Assembly: GCA_011033025.1 (NCBI GenBank)
Contig: WFMF01000408.1
Coordinates: forward strand, 99,675-163,674
Reading direction: 5' to 3'
DNA: 64,000 nucleotides
Source: Beroe forskalii
Lineage: Eukaryota > Ctenophora > Nuda > Beroida > Beroidae
Under the pieces are notes generated by a model. That model did not search any database, had not been told where the DNA came from, and saw only the letters and a program-made list of their open reading frames with translations. Positions 1 to 12,730 of this stretch are shown piece after piece. Both the position numbers and the translations under genes were made by a program. Numbering within the stretch: the first letter of the stretch is position 1; each line of letters starts with the position of its first letter.

Positions 1-679
1 ATCATTATAGGCAGGTACTCTGATTCATAATTTTTAGGAAAGGCAGGTCACATTCCATTTCTTGTCATAGATGGCTTTAATATGCATACATTTGCTTTTT
101 TAAATTTTCTAATTTCTCTGCGGCATATCGCATTCAAAGCCTCAAAACAGTGTTTTTCAACTACCATATTTTCGGAGAAAACCCCACTTACCATCGTAAA
201 ACACAACACAACGCCCATTTAGGTATATAATTCGATGCCAGGCTGGTCCAAGCACAAGGAGTTTGTCTACACGGGTCTACTTGGCTAAACAGCATTTAAA
301 ACCTTGGTCGAGGTTTGGTGGTAACCATTTTGTACGATGCATGACTGCCGTATTTCGCGAAGTCAGATTCTAGACGACTCATGTTGGGTCAATTAGTTAA
401 TTAGGTTATGTATGTAGATATGCTACGTACCTAGATACATTTTAAATTGAGCATTGGCCTCCACTCTTTCTTGAATTCTTGAGAAAAATATTTCTCGACT
501 TCTTGAGCCATGGTCGACGGCGCTAGCTCATGAAGCGTGGTAAATTTTAATTAATGCTGAGCCGCGCACTCGATCCAGCGCGTTTGATCTCAATTTTATT
601 TTCGCGGCAGACGCGTATGTGCAAAAACATGTGCCAAAATTTCCGCAAAATTGGAGAAATTGGACTTGATGACATATAT
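1..679. other. no gene recognised
   Basis: AT-rich sequence without a convincing exon, splice-site pair or repeat. Open frames are short and lack coding character. Confidence 0.5.
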
Positions 680-1960
680 CTGAGAAAAAAAGTGGATCAA
701 TCTATGTTGATTTGCACTTTTGTACTGGATTTTGAATTTGGATTCCCTCGTTTGGCCATTTTGTCCAAACTGTACATCCTATCACCCTTGTCCCATTTTC
801 TCAAATTCACCTGATATGCCATGTTGGTATGCATTTTGTGAACAATAACATGTCACATCTGACAGGTGGCCAATTGGGTTCCAAACTCATCATTTTGGTT
901 CTAATAGAACTATATGTCAAGGGCTTTTGTTCCAAAGTTAAACGATATTTTCATGCCTTGAATTTGGTTGAAGCATCCCATGTGAAATCATTTATGATAA
1001 CATTCTGTTCAAACTCATGACATGAAATGTAAACATTTTTGTTCATGAAAACGATCCATTTCTTCATTGTTTCATTTTGTTCATTTTGTTCATTTTTTTC
1101 CAAATGCGCATTCACTCTTATTAACGGTAACTATATTGGTGCAATTATTATGGATACAAGTAGCTATCAATACATAAACACTCGCCTGGATCAGACATAT
1201 TGATTCCCTTTGGTTAGAGTCCAAACAGGATACATCCTCGGCTGCACTCAGGCATCCCAAAATCTCAAAGTGTACCTGATAGGCATGTCTAACCCAACAA
1301 TGAACCATCTGACAGGGTTCATATATTGAAATTTCAATCAATGCCGACTTGTTCGCTCTGAAATACGGCCCTTGTTAGAACTAATAGAACTATAATTATT
1401 GAAGAATTGAGCTTTGTTTATTAAAGTTAAACTATATTTTCATGCCTTGAATATGGTTGAAGTGAATCGCACGTCAAATGACAGTACTATGATAACATGG
1501 CATTTCAAACTCATGACATGACATGAAAACGATCCATTTCTTCAATGGACATCGAATTACTTGTCATTGTTTCATTTCTTAGCATTTGCTCATTTGGCAT
1601 TCACTAAAATGTCCATCCAATTCCTTTCCCAGCAATATATATGCACTCAAATGCCAGTAGCCGTCATTATGTATCGTTTCGCTCGGAACTTGTTTAGCTA
1701 GTAAGCTAGTAGCCAACACGATGCAAGGATTGAATATGCAGTATTCCATATAACCCATCTGAACCATATGCAGGGCATATACCCGAAGTGAAATGTTCAG
1801 CAAGCCACAGACGTGCTGGCTCGAACTGACTCGCATTCAGACACATTTTCGATCTGTTTATTACGTAATAACATATCGTATAAACAGTATATGCTTTCCT
1901 TTTCTTCACTGCACAACAATATAAAGTAACGAAGTTAGCCATTTATGTATGCCTTAAAGT
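680..1960. repeat. old diverged tandem repeat, about three units
   Basis: Blocks recur in the same order at a spacing of roughly 450-500 bases. Shared landmarks are the text around 'ttttcatgccttgaat' (near 950 and 1438), 'aacgatccatttcttca' (near 1049 and 1529) and a 'catctgacagg' block (near 857 and 1307). A weaker third copy follows from about 1640. The units are well diverged, so the array is old. Open frames on either strand do not match between units, so I see no coding role. Confidence 0.55.
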
Positions 1961-2467
1961 TTAAATGTTATTTCTGAATGTAATTAGAAACTCAAAGCGA
2001 TTCAAAGCATTTTTATTATACGACCACAGACCCGAATCTGAAATATTCGAAATATAAAGTCGGAAATGGGTTAATCATTTCGATTACAGGAGTCATTTAA
2101 GAATTCCTTCCGTCATTCGATATGTTTTTTCCTGAGATATCTTTGGTTCCACCACGATAGAACCGAATAGTCAGGGCGAACTTAAGCTGTATAAAATAGA
2201 GCTGTATGTGAGAAATCATGCTTTATCATGTATAACTGGAACTTAGCCAGAGTGAAAGGTCAATCATAATTTGCAAAATTACTACCTTTGTTAAATTTCT
2301 GAGCCTATATACGGCCGTAAAGTAAGCAATAAACATGCATTTACAACTAACTATCTTTCCTCGAGAGTCTTAGAAGGTGAAGCAACCCTTATTCCAGGAT
2401 ACCAGTGGGCACAACTCTTGTTATTAATATTATCCAAAATAAACTGGATAACGACGCTTTGGTTGAC
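1961..2467. other. 3' flank of minus-strand exon, no gene seen
   Basis: No coding exon recognised. This would be the 3' untranslated region of the minus-strand exon that starts at 2468. A TTTATT (AATAAA on the minus strand) lies near 1857. Confidence 0.4.
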
Positions 2468-3205
2468 TCACACTGTGTTTAGAAGCACTTTAGTCGCCGC
2501 AAACTTGAACTTATTCCCGAAGCTCTTGGGTGCAGGTTCTTCCTTCGGTTTCTCTCCTCCATTCGGGATATTTTCCGTGTTTTTATCCCCATCACTCTTC
2601 ACCTCCTCTTCCTTCTTATCTTGATCCTGTGCACTCGGTGGCAGCATCCTCCTTTCAAACAGTGCTGTAGGTGCAGGTGGCAATGGTGCTGAAGGAGTGA
2701 CTGATGTGGGTTCGATAACAGCAGTGACATTGGCAATTACAGTGGAGGAGTCTTTGTCGCTGTCACTAGGATCCACGCTTATCACAGCGTCCTTCCCGTG
2801 GGGGTTAGGAAGAGGTGGCAGGAGTCAGGACCGGAGGGGAGGAGGAGGAGGTTGGACCATGGGTACTGTACGGGTTTTCTTCGTCTTAGACTTCCTCTTC
2901 CTTACAGACCGTCTCTTAGTACTCTGTGTCGGACCGGTGTTTTGTTCGTTATTAGACGATTCATGTTCCGTATTGTTGTTATTGTTTGGTGTTTCTGGTG
3001 GTGGTACAGCAGCTTCTTTGATCTGATCCGCTGCGGTATTTCCGATCTGACCATTCACCGGATCAGGGGTCTTTTCTTCGCCGGGGTCTTTGTTTCGTCG
3101 GGGGGCCACAGGTACATGTAGGAATGGTGGCGGTTGAAGGGTGGTCCGACGGTTGTGGGGCAACGGTGGTAACTTCCTGCCATCACTCGACTGTTGGGGG
3201 TTCAT
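2468..3205 (-). pseudogene. terminal exon of unidentified proline/serine-rich protein, interrupted by in-frame TGA
   Basis: On the minus strand a good 3' splice signal (pyrimidine tract ending TTTTGTTTTGTCAG) is followed directly by an ATG at 3205, and one reading frame runs to a stop at 2468. The frame is broken once by TGA at 2827-2825, and the 13 codons after it continue in the same frame. The product is low-complexity: a basic patch (KRRSVRKRKSKTKK), runs of proline, an Asn run, then an acidic lysine-rich tail. This looks like a disordered region of a larger protein, and I do not recognise a family. Removing a 40-base GT-AG segment around the TGA would shift the frame, so a small intron does not explain it. 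It could be a decayed exon, a stop polymorphism, or readthrough (UGA followed by C). Confidence 0.5.
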
Positions 3206-4789
3206 CTGACAAAACAAAATAGTTGCAACTCATTAATAAGAAAAGACGCCGATTTTGAAATGGAAGCGATTATGTAGATCATTCTTAGGGTAGCTATGGA
3301 GATGGCTGGTAATGAGGAAGAAAACGGAGTAAACGATTTCAATGACCAATGTAGTGGGCTTTCCCAGCCGATATAAGTACTCAGTCATGCCCCACCGTCA
3401 TGACAATGAGGTGGCATTTATTTGAATTACTGTGCATTTTTCGGGATTCGAAAATGCATAAGTTCTCTAAATCATATGAAGTTAGTATGGTCGTTTGTAT
3501 CAATGTATATTATATTTATTCTGCGCGTATATAAAATTTTTATGTAACTTCACAGCATATTTTATTCACTTCTGGAGCGATATGTATGCTTATATATGTA
3601 TGTTGGATCCTCAAAATGTGCACAGTAACCATTTGTTACGAACCATTTCATGCTCTTATACTTAGTCAAGTTTCACCGTTCATGCTATATGATGCTACCT
3701 GATCTATTTATTATCATACACTTTAACCCTGTTGGGGTTGTCACAGAAAAATTTGAAAAATCGTTAAAAGGTTGCTTAGACCCTTGGTTTGTATTGTTGA
3801 TGACTTGAAATGTTTTAACCACGTGTGTTCCATGCTGCGATAAATAACCGATAGTTTGGATATATTTCTGGTTGGCTCGCTTAAATAGATCGTTATGTAT
3901 TATATCCACTATATTCACATACATATTGAGATATTGGACTAAAGTATATATCACAACGCATTTAGGAGATATATTGGATCAAAGGTGGAACGAATTCATG
4001 GAAGTTGGCGCATATGAAATGAGAAAATGTTCATATAACCCATTAAAATTGGTTCTTGATGATTTATGATGCAGGTATCTTAAATCGGATCAAAAGTTAT
4101 TGATGAATCTCTCTTCTAAGTGAATTTAATTTCAGGTTTCGTAAGACTTTAGAGACATGAATTTGCGACATTTGACCCATTGACACTTTACATACCCGAC
4201 ATGACATCATCCGACATTTTTGGAAATAAATTTTGGAAGTAATCCACTCACGGTGACACGGTAACTCTGAAAGGTATCGGGGCATCCATCACTTTGCACC
4301 GATTCTTCATCGTACAAGACCAAACGTTCTATCAATTACAAAACGAACAACTATCACATATAAGCTACACAAAACATGCATCCGAAAAGTTATTAAAGTA
4401 TTTATGAGACGCACAAATTTAATAATTGTGGAGCGACAAATAAGTATGATGTCCTAAGGACGAACTCATAAAATAACGGTTTATTTTGTTTTGCCTGTGT
4501 TTTGTAAAGTTGTAAAGCATGAGGATAACAAACAATATAAACATGTCTCCATTTATAACTCACAAGAAAAGGAGTACAAAGAATAAGGATGGTTAAGTCA
4601 GGTGCCGTCTAATGAATTTACCTTCTTTTGTGTCACACAAAGTGCATAATGGTTAGTGGTTTCTGAATAGCTTGCCTCACAAATGAGCATAACTTATAAG
4701 GATACTTGGCGAAAACTTGTACACAATACCCAAGTGGGTACTCAGCTTCCGAATAAGATCATCACATACCTTATACACAATTTCTACAT
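3206..4789. other. probable intron or intergenic, no exon recognised
   Basis: AT-rich. A minus-strand open frame at 4097-4285 lacks supporting splice signals and is not annotated. At least one further exon may hide here, because the flanking minus-strand exons do not share a phase. Confidence 0.4.
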
Positions 4790-4862
4790 TTAAGGACAGT
4801 TTAACGACATAATAACGACATTTTAACTTTTTAACGACAATTTAACGACAATTTAACGACAG
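4790..4862. repeat. short tandem repeat of (AATTTAACGAC)n type
   Basis: Five or six imperfect copies of an 11-base unit containing TTTAACGACA lie immediately downstream of the splice donor of the minus-strand exon ending at 4882. Confidence 0.7.
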
Positions 4863-4881
4863 CTGCCAGTTCTATCCTCAC

Positions 4882-5583
4882 CTGACAAAGGACGAGGTCT
4901 GCATGAGTTCGGGCCCTGACGCCCTGATGAATCCCACGTAGTCGTCCCTGAGGATGTCTGGCACCCTGCCAGTTTCCAGCAGGGGCAGGTTGACTGAGGA
5001 TGATCTTCTCAGGGAGCCTGTATAGCTGGCCCTCTTGCTAGGAGGACACAGGACCAGAGAGTGGACTGGGAGGCTGTTATTATGGAATGTGTGGTTGCCG
5101 AGTTGCCTGGGTTTCAAGGACAGAACTTGGTTGTTGTCAGTCAATTCTTGGCTGTTGTCAGTCAATGCCTTGTCATCGCCGACTCAAATATCATCCATCA
5201 GTCCACAAATCTTGGTTGTTTTCAGATAAAGCTTGATCGTCCAGTTCTTCATCATCACGCGTTTCTGACTCTTCACCTTGTTCTACTATCTGCCCGTCCT
5301 CTGTCATCTTGACGATACGTCAACATCAAGGTTCATCCCCTTGTTCCATCACCACTCTGAAATATCATCATCCTCAACAAAAACCATGTTGTCGATAATT
5401 GCCTCATCAGCTTTTGTTGTTGTCTGCCCCGTTTTGACCATCCAAGCTCGGATCGTCTAAACGATATCATCTGACGATACTCGACTGTGTTCTAAGTTAT
5501 CACCATCTGTTGTAGAATCCTTGCTTGACCCTCCTTGACTCCTTTCGCCCTCATCAAAACCAACGGATTGTTATTTAAAGGCA
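4882..5583 (-). pseudogene. decayed minus-strand coding exon with intact donor
   Basis: The last about 90 codons are open (about 5165 down to 4882) and end GTC AG before a good GTGAGG donor, phase 2. They encode a serine-rich segment with a PKA-like RRSSSV motif and a small repeat (LTDNSQ / LTDNNQ). Upstream, coding-like acidic stretches persist (for example FVEDDDISEW and EQGEESETRDDEELDDQ), but they fall in different frames or are interrupted by TAA, TAG and TGA. From a possible acceptor at 5584-5585 the block is 702 nt, a multiple of three, and the frame of its first part is the same as that of its open end. This suggests a former phase-2/2 exon with compensating indels and several stops. 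I do not recognise the family. The acceptor is uncertain. Confidence 0.45.
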
Positions 5584-6627
5584 CTAAGTATGAGATCACA
5601 AATGAACAACCGACATCTTAACAAAAAGGGAATTATATAATATATATAGATTACCACTCGCACCACAGAGGGCCCTCCGCTTCTGGATGGATTGTTGTTA
5701 TAAACCCCTAAAGACACTAATATATCACAGTTACTTTCCTCTCAAACGTCATAGTGTCATTCAGTGGAATGTAAATGGTACAATTAACCCTGCCTGTCAC
5801 CGATTTCATCTGGATGTAGACTATAAACCTAATATATATACTTAATTTACAGAACAAAAGATTCAGTGGAATATAGGTGAACATGTTTTAGTCACCAAAA
5901 TCATGATTTGGGCTCTATGAAATTAAAAGACGCAGTTTACTGGATGCAATCGTAAGGCAACCAAAACTTATTTTGGGCTCTGAAATAAAAGACGAGTCGA
6001 TATTATGCAATCAGAAACACAGCTCAGCTTTTACTTGATATATTAATAAACACTGAACTTTGGCAAAATTCTATCATGAACCATGCAAGAAGTCTGTAGG
6101 ATCAAATGGCAGTGCGAGAGCCTCAATTCATATGTTTTATTTCATCTAGAAACTCGGAAGTGAACTGAAAGCGACTATTTCTTACTGAATATTTATCATA
6201 AATATTGAAGAAAATGATATATAGCAAGGTTGATTGCATACTAACGATGTGCTCAAAATAAGTTTAAAATGTATTGTTGTCGCCTATTGTTATCGAAGAA
6301 GGTGTCGAGTAAAGCGTGAAGAATTGAACTAAAAGGTTTTTGATTGTTGTTTTCTTTATCACCATTCTGTTAAAGTTAGCATTTGTATTATTTTTAGGTC
6401 TAACAGTGGTCTGTCGAAAGTAACAGAATAAGAATAACTACTAACTAGTGTAATAGGTGTTGTTGAACGAAACTAATCGATTCAGCATGGCTAAAAAACT
6501 TACAAGATTGTAGGAAGTTCTTCAAATGATGAATGTAGCAACAAATTTTTCTTCCACTTTCCTCTTGAAATTTGCTTAAATCTAAAATAATTAATGAATA
6601 TTAAAAGAAAGAATAAAATTCGCTTAC
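5584..6627. other. probable intron, nothing else seen
   Basis: AT-rich sequence between two minus-strand exons. It starts with a GTAAGC donor on the minus strand at 6627. No repeat or exon recognised. Confidence 0.45.
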
Positions 6628-7254
6628 TCAAAAGCCCACTTCCGCAGCAGCTTCTTCGTTGTATCCTCTGCAGCATTATCCGTGATCACACCCAGAGAAT
6701 TAGTGCTTCCCTTACCCTCAGGAATATCACTCACTACTTCCTCGCTTGATAGGGATTCAGGGGAAGCAGGTCGTATCTCAATCAGCGGGATGCTCACATC
6801 CCCCTTCCTTCTCTCAATCCCCCAATCACTCACCTTCCTCTTCATGTTTTGACCTCCCTCACTCCCCATGACCTCTATGTCTCTTTCCCCCGCACTCCGT
6901 TTCCTCAAATCACTCGTACTCCGCCTCACATCGCTCATACTCCTTCCCCTCTCCAGCTCCCAGCCATGATCAGATATCGGGAACCCCATCCTCACATCCT
7001 CATCTTCCTCCTCTCCATTTTCCAAACCACCACTCTCAGTTTCAGTCCCGTCATCGATAGGGCTGGAGATGGTGATGTCTCGGATTTTGGGGTTGTTGTA
7101 TCTCTCTCTGAAGTCCAGGATCTCATCAGCAGATGCGTTGGATATCCGGACGGTTTGAAGTCGGGGTATGGGAATGCAGTTAGGGTCGGACATATCATCC
7201 CATTTGTCGTGGTGTCAACAGCTTATGTTGCCATGTGGAGGGATGGGTCGGATT
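6628..7254 (-). pseudogene. 627-nt phase-2/2 exon of unidentified phosphosite-rich protein, one in-frame TGA
   Basis: The minus-strand exon is bounded by an acceptor (ATTCGAATCAG) before 7254 and a consensus GTAAGC donor after 6628. It is 209 codons long with phase 2 at both ends. One TGA (7217-7215) interrupts the frame near the 5' end; after it, 189 codons from the ATG at 7193 are fully open. The product has an N-terminal KWDDMSDPNC segment, an acidic EEEDED patch, and repeated basic-Ser motifs (RGRSMS, RRSTSD, RKRSAG, KRKVSD), which look like kinase or 14-3-3 sites. KWDDM resembles KWDSM in the 75-nt exon at 40159-40233, which hints at a common origin. An alternative reading is a first coding exon that starts at ATG 7193, in which case the TGA would lie in the 5' UTR and nothing would be broken. 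Family unknown. Confidence 0.55.
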
Positions 7255-8658
7255 CTGATTCGAATAAACACGGTTGATTATCAATAAATAAAAATAATAT
7301 CAAGAAATGAAAATAATATGAAATTAACAAAATAAAAGATTAATTGTATAGGCACACCCTCAAACGAATGTGGCTGTAACAGGATTACGTAATACGTATA
7401 TAACTGTAACGTATATAACTTCCAAGTGGTCCTTATGTTTGGGGTATTCAATATTATTCATTATTCAAGTAAAGTTACAGAAACAGTTATAAGATTCAAC
7501 GATCAATAACAAGCAGAAATTTTGTTAATTCTTCAATTTCCTCTATCACAGCAGTAAAAGAGTAAACAAGTGCCCTTCGTGGATAGATAGCAAACGTTGA
7601 AATTTGCTGTGCGTGCACATCAGAAAATTGGAAATGTAAGAAAGGGTTTCAAGCACTTTCTGAAAATTTATATGCATGAGCGTATGTATCATATTATATT
7701 TTCATAATTCATATCACTTATGATGCATAAATCATAATCTGGAAAATTACGGTTCGCACGCAAAAATTATGCAAAACTCAACGTTATTCATTACGATTTC
7801 ACTACTGAGCCTTTTTCTCTTCGTATGATTGAAATGTTTTACAATCCACAGCAGCAAAAGACAGAACGAGAATCAAGAGGTAAACTCGGGATCGTTTTAG
7901 GAAGTGAAATAATGGAGACAAGGAGGATCTTCTATTTATAGAGACTGAAATTACAACCTCGATCATAGCTCAGCTGAATATAAAGAAATTGAAAATTCAG
8001 TAACACTTCCAGCTATCGAGAGGTATAATTCCCAGTTGGAAACCATTACGTGATGAAGAAATATAAAATAATAGTTATAAAGAAACAAAATTTGGTTCGG
8101 AAAATTCGTAATTCAATTAAACTAGAAGTCTGCGTAGTTATGTAGTTATTAAATCAAATTCACAAAAAACTCCTAGTATTCGCAATCGAATCATGGCGAC
8201 TATAGAACTGAAGCCTGGCCAACTTTACTGCATATTTCGCCACATTTCCGAATGATATTCGGGATGATATTCCTGATTTATATCACCTCGGCCAGCATGG
8301 TTACTCCCCGAGATCATATGAAAAATGCCGTCTAGATCTCCCACTCATCACTGTCGCAAACTTGCGAGTCTTACAATTCTACTACGCCTGTCTATAATCC
8401 GATCATATTTAATCCATGTGACATTATGCTGCATAATACTATGAAAAAACTATGGCATGTGGTTTGCTGCGTCCTTGATTCGTCGTTACAAACCAGGAGA
8501 AACGCGTCACCTATCAAACATATTATTCTGCACGTGCAAAGTTTATGCCGACTCTGTTCCGAGTTAGATAAGTAGATAAAACGTGGCTCATCTATTAGCT
8601 TTAATAGCGACATAATACGTAGCGAATACGTAGAATAGTCAGCATTTTATTCTAAACT
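7255..8658. other. no gene recognised
   Basis: AT-rich, without a convincing exon or repeat on either strand. Confidence 0.4.
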
Positions 8659-8751
8659 CCGCGCAGGAGAAATGGCGGTTTGGATGACGTCATTATCATA
8701 GCTCAATATAGTGAGTTGATGACGTTGAACCGCCTATTCCTCGCGCGCGGC
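8659..8751. repeat. 90-bp foldback element, copy 1
   Basis: The arms contain AATGGCGGTT on the left and AACCGCCTATT on the right, with a middle holding GATGACGTCATTATCATAGC. Outer sequences (GCGCAGGAGA and TCGCGCGCGGC) extend the pairing. The same design recurs near 40.8, 42.1, 43.1 and 56.8 kb, so this is a dispersed small inverted-repeat element. Confidence 0.65.
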
Positions 8752-10522
8752 GTTTAATAAAATGGTGCAACATATAGAAAGTAAGGTTGTTGACTCGTGA
8801 TCTCTTTGTTTCATCTATTGACCTAAATTAAGACTCAATCAACTCAGGTATGCTGCTTGTACGTCAACTCGCCAGGTATTTGATACATGTACATTGCAAT
8901 TATTAGATTGCTTTCAAAGATACCAAAACGTGCCTATACCTTTGATTTAATGTTATTTGAATATGTGTTACTCAAACCTACGAGGAAAATATGGTGGGTA
9001 GGTTGAAGATATCAGGTCAGTTACTAAGTGCGAGGATCAATAAATATCTCAGAGCGCAATTGTAAACTTAAACCGAAAATATGAAATGACAATAATTGTT
9101 AATTAATAAGGTCGGGTCATAACTCTCTCTCAGTCGGCGTACGATTATACCTTTCTTCTTGAAATTTGCGATTTTTGTCAAAATCGCTCAAATCTAATGC
9201 GTATAATCATTAATGAAATTATCATAATGATGATAATAATGATAAATCGCACAATTTAAGAATTATAGTGAGCACAGAACAAGTGCCGCACCATGTTTTC
9301 ACATTGAGAGCTGTGCAGATGTCGCCGAGACGAAGTCGAGGCGGTTGTACAACTCGAAAAGTGAAAAGGTATTGATTATCATCATACTGGACGGATTAAG
9401 AAAGTCACGTTTTTCAGGAGCCGATAAACTTGGTAGAGAGTTCCAAGGTATCATTAGATATTACAGGAGAGAGTATTACAATTATTAATTATGACTATTA
9501 TTAAGTATTACTATTATTAATTATGAGTAAGGCACACTTTTCATGGATTAGGTATTTGAGAATCAGAATACTTTACAGTTGACAAGGACGGGTAACCTTG
9601 GGTGTTACTCGTCCAAGGATTGACCAAGTGCCCAAGTACTGATTTAAGTGTCCAAGTGACGAGTATCCAACCATCCAACTGTGTGTTGGCTTTATTCCAA
9701 ATACCCTACGAAATGCATGAGTGGTGAAAATGTGCCACAGAGCGGATATAGTTCAAACAGTGTTTCAACGAATGCGTTTACTAAATTAATATTTTTACTG
9801 AGCTACAGCTAATATCCTAATTTGAAAATAATTCTAAATGCCTGTTATTGGTATATCCTTGTGTTCCGACTACCATGTGTACCTATGAATGAAAATTACA
9901 CTAATTTAAATCCACGAATATGACAGTAATTCGAATGAACTTGAAAGAACTGCTGCCCATTAATACATGAATCACTCCCCTGTTGTAGAGTATTTATCAA
10001 CCACGCCGTTGTTACATATTTTACCTGAAGACGATACAATCACATGATTTTCGGAAGCTTCTCATTACAATTATCTCGTATCACTTATTTCGTTTAAACT
10101 TCAATCTCTTGAGAATTTTACCTATCTCCGGCCAGGCTTCCCCCCTGGGTGTGGCTGTGAAGTGTGATCCTTCCTGATCCTCCTGGAACTGTGAAGTTCA
10201 GAGATCCTGTTGACGATCCTCCTAACTATTACTATGAAGCTGATCTCGATGGAAGAATTTCTGTGCACGCTCCAATATATGCTTGTATGGGTTCAATCAG
10301 CACAATGTGTTAATTTGAAGCAATTTGCACTCGCGATAGTCATTTATTTCAATTTCAACTGCTGCTGTTGCAGCTGGAAGCCCTCTATGAAAAATAACAA
10401 AATATATAAATTTCATCGATATGTGTGCTGCAATAATTATAATATAAAAAAATTTTCAATGAGGGAAAAACCATTTATCATCCAGTCGAATTGTTGATTG
10501 ATTTTAAACTTTTGAACAGCAT
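8752..10522. other. no gene recognised
   Basis: AT-rich. Short frames such as the one at 10210-10497 have no splice or domain support. Some low-complexity AT stretches (9200-9260 and 9470-9530) are present. Confidence 0.4.
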
Positions 10523-10641
10523 AAGGATTACTGGTGGTGATTGAAATGCATTTTTAGTTGCAAACAAAGCCCCAACAATTAAAGGATTACTGGTGGTGAT
10601 TGTAATGTCTGTTTCGTTGCAAACAAAGCCCCAACAATTAA
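10523..10641. repeat. 59-60-bp tandem repeat, copies 1 and 2
   Basis: Two adjacent copies contain GGATTACTGGTGGTGATTG and GCAAACAAAGCCCCAACAA. A third copy (12731-12790) lies on the far side of the large palindrome, which therefore inserted between copies 2 and 3. The junction of copies 1 and 2 (CAACAA TTAA AGGATT) shows the uninterrupted target with a single TTAA. Confidence 0.8.
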
Positions 10642-12730
10642 GGGGGGGCACACTTAAATTCAAGTTGACCGGCCCGCTCAGATGAGTTCATATGCTCATT
10701 CTGCAGCATACAAGGGGTACTTTACCGGAAAATTGTGATTTTTCTCGGACATTTTTGGGAATGGGCGGGCAAAGTTGGTATACTATTTCACTGTCAAAGT
10801 TTGTTGGTCCATAGCTTAATAACCATACCAGTTTCATGTATGAAAAATTTGCATGCATGTAGATCAACATGTCCACTATATAAACCCAAAGGTTTGTTTG
10901 TCAAATCATAAAATTGACTGAGTTATGGCCATTCTTGTAAGGGTACCAAATTCTAAGGAAAAGTTTGCTAGCTCCGTCATTTCTGAGCTACGGTAAGTTC
11001 CACATATGGAAATGTGTGCCTTTAGAAGCTCTACATGCGTACCAAAGGGCTAAGCCGGACATCAGTTATATCTCACATGATTATCAAATAAGTGGCAAAA
11101 TTTAACATTTTGCTGTAATTTATACACAAATATTTCATCATCCCACAATGAATAATTTCCACCGAGAACTAAATATACTTCATTTGATGTAAAATTTCAT
11201 GCTGTTCAACTTCCCGGAGCCAATTTTGGATTTTCTGTTTTTTATTTCTTGATATAACCATTTTTAAGGCCCAAAAATGCGTGTTTTGGCTATTTTCAGC
11301 CTACGAATATCGTAGAGACTTCGTTTTTTGGGCGCAAACAAATCGCAATCATCGAGTTTATATGTGACTTGTGAACAAACATATACTCTAAATCGCTCAG
11401 GAAAAAAGTTACGGGCCAAAAACTGATTTTGGTCGTTTCTGGCTTATAAAAGGTAAAGAAATCGTATCTCAGCCCAGGAAGGTCGTCTTCGTTTGGGAGC
11501 AAACGAATCGGAAACATCAAGGATTTATTTGTAACTTGTGAATCAACATGTGCTCTAAAATGCTCAGAAAAAAGTTATGGGCCAAAACCATTTTATTGAC
11601 CCAAATATGGCCCTATCTCGGCCCAGGAGTATCATAGTGACTCGATATTGGGCTCAAAATATTTCGAGAGGTCATATTTATATATGACTTGTGAACAAAC
11701 ATATAGCTTAAAACGCTCAGGAAACGAGTTATGGGCCAAAACCTTCAAACCATAATTTTATGTGATGTCAAAAATGATCTTAGAACAGTTTTTGGCTCTT
11801 AGCTCGCTTCCTGAGCGTTTTAAGCTATATGTTTGTTAAAAAGTCATATATAAATATGACCCCTAGAAAAATTTTGAACCCAAAATTGAGTCTCTATGAT
11901 ACTCCTGGGCCGAGATATGGCCATATTTTGGGTCAATAAAGTGGTTTTTGGCCCATAACTTTCTTTCTGAGCATTTTAGAGCACATGTTGATTCACAAGT
12001 TACAAATAAACTTGATGTTTCCGATTCGTTTGCGCCCAAAACGAAGTCTCTACGATGTTCGTAGGCTGAGGAATAGCCAAAACACGCATTTTTGGGCCTT
12101 AAAGATTGTTATATCAAGAAATTAAAGGCAGAAAAACCAAAATTGGCTCCGGGAAGTTGAACAGCATGAAATTTTACATCAAATGAAGTTTATTTAGTTC
12201 TCGGTGGGAAATTATTCATTGTGGGATGATGAAATATTGTGTACAATTACAGCAAAATGTTAAATTTTGCCACTTATTTGATAACTATGTGAAATATAAC
12301 TGATGCCCGGCTTAGCCCTTTGGCACGCATGTAGAGCTTCAAAAGGCACACATTTCCATATTATGTGGAATCCCACTGTAGCTCAGAAAATGACGGAGCT
12401 AGCAAACTTTTTCTTAGAATTTGGTACCCTTACAAGAATGGCCATAACTCAGTCAATTTTGCGATTTGACAAACAAACCTTTGGGTTTATATAGTGGACA
12501 TGTTGATCTACATGCATGCAAATTTTCATACATGAAACTGGTTTGGTTATCAAGCTATGGACTAACAAACTTTGACAGTGAAACACTATACCAACTTTGC
12601 CCGCTCATTCCCAAAAAATGTGTCCGAGAAAAATCACAATTTTCCGGCAAAGCACCCCTTATATGCTGCAGAATGAGCACATGAACTCATCTGAGCGGGC
12701 CGGTCAACTTGAATTTAAGTGTGCCCCCCC
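10642..12730. mobile_element. 2.1-kb giant palindromic (foldback) element with TTAA target duplication
   Basis: The element begins with seven G then CACACTTAAATTC and ends with the exact reverse complement. It is flanked by TTAA on both sides (10638-10641 and 12731-12734). The two halves are inverted copies of each other over at least 900 bases with only scattered mismatches, leaving a loop of about 70 bases near 11732-11800. The left arm holds three diverged copies of a roughly 160-base internal repeat (landmark ACTTGTGAA.CAACAT, then GGGCCAAAA) and the right arm two, which explains their unequal lengths. No transposase or other protein is visible. TTAA duplication is known for piggyBac and Kolobok transposons, so it is probably a non-autonomous member moved by such an enzyme. 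If transcribed across it would fold into very long double-stranded RNA. Confidence 0.9.

Noticed and set aside
2787-2826. A 40-nt intron removing the TGA at 2825
   Set aside because: Splicing the only nearby GT-AG pair would shift the frame and hit another stop.
2697-3121. Plus-strand frames opposite the proline-rich exon
   Set aside because: No splice signals in that direction; the minus strand has a strong acceptor and a consistent frame.
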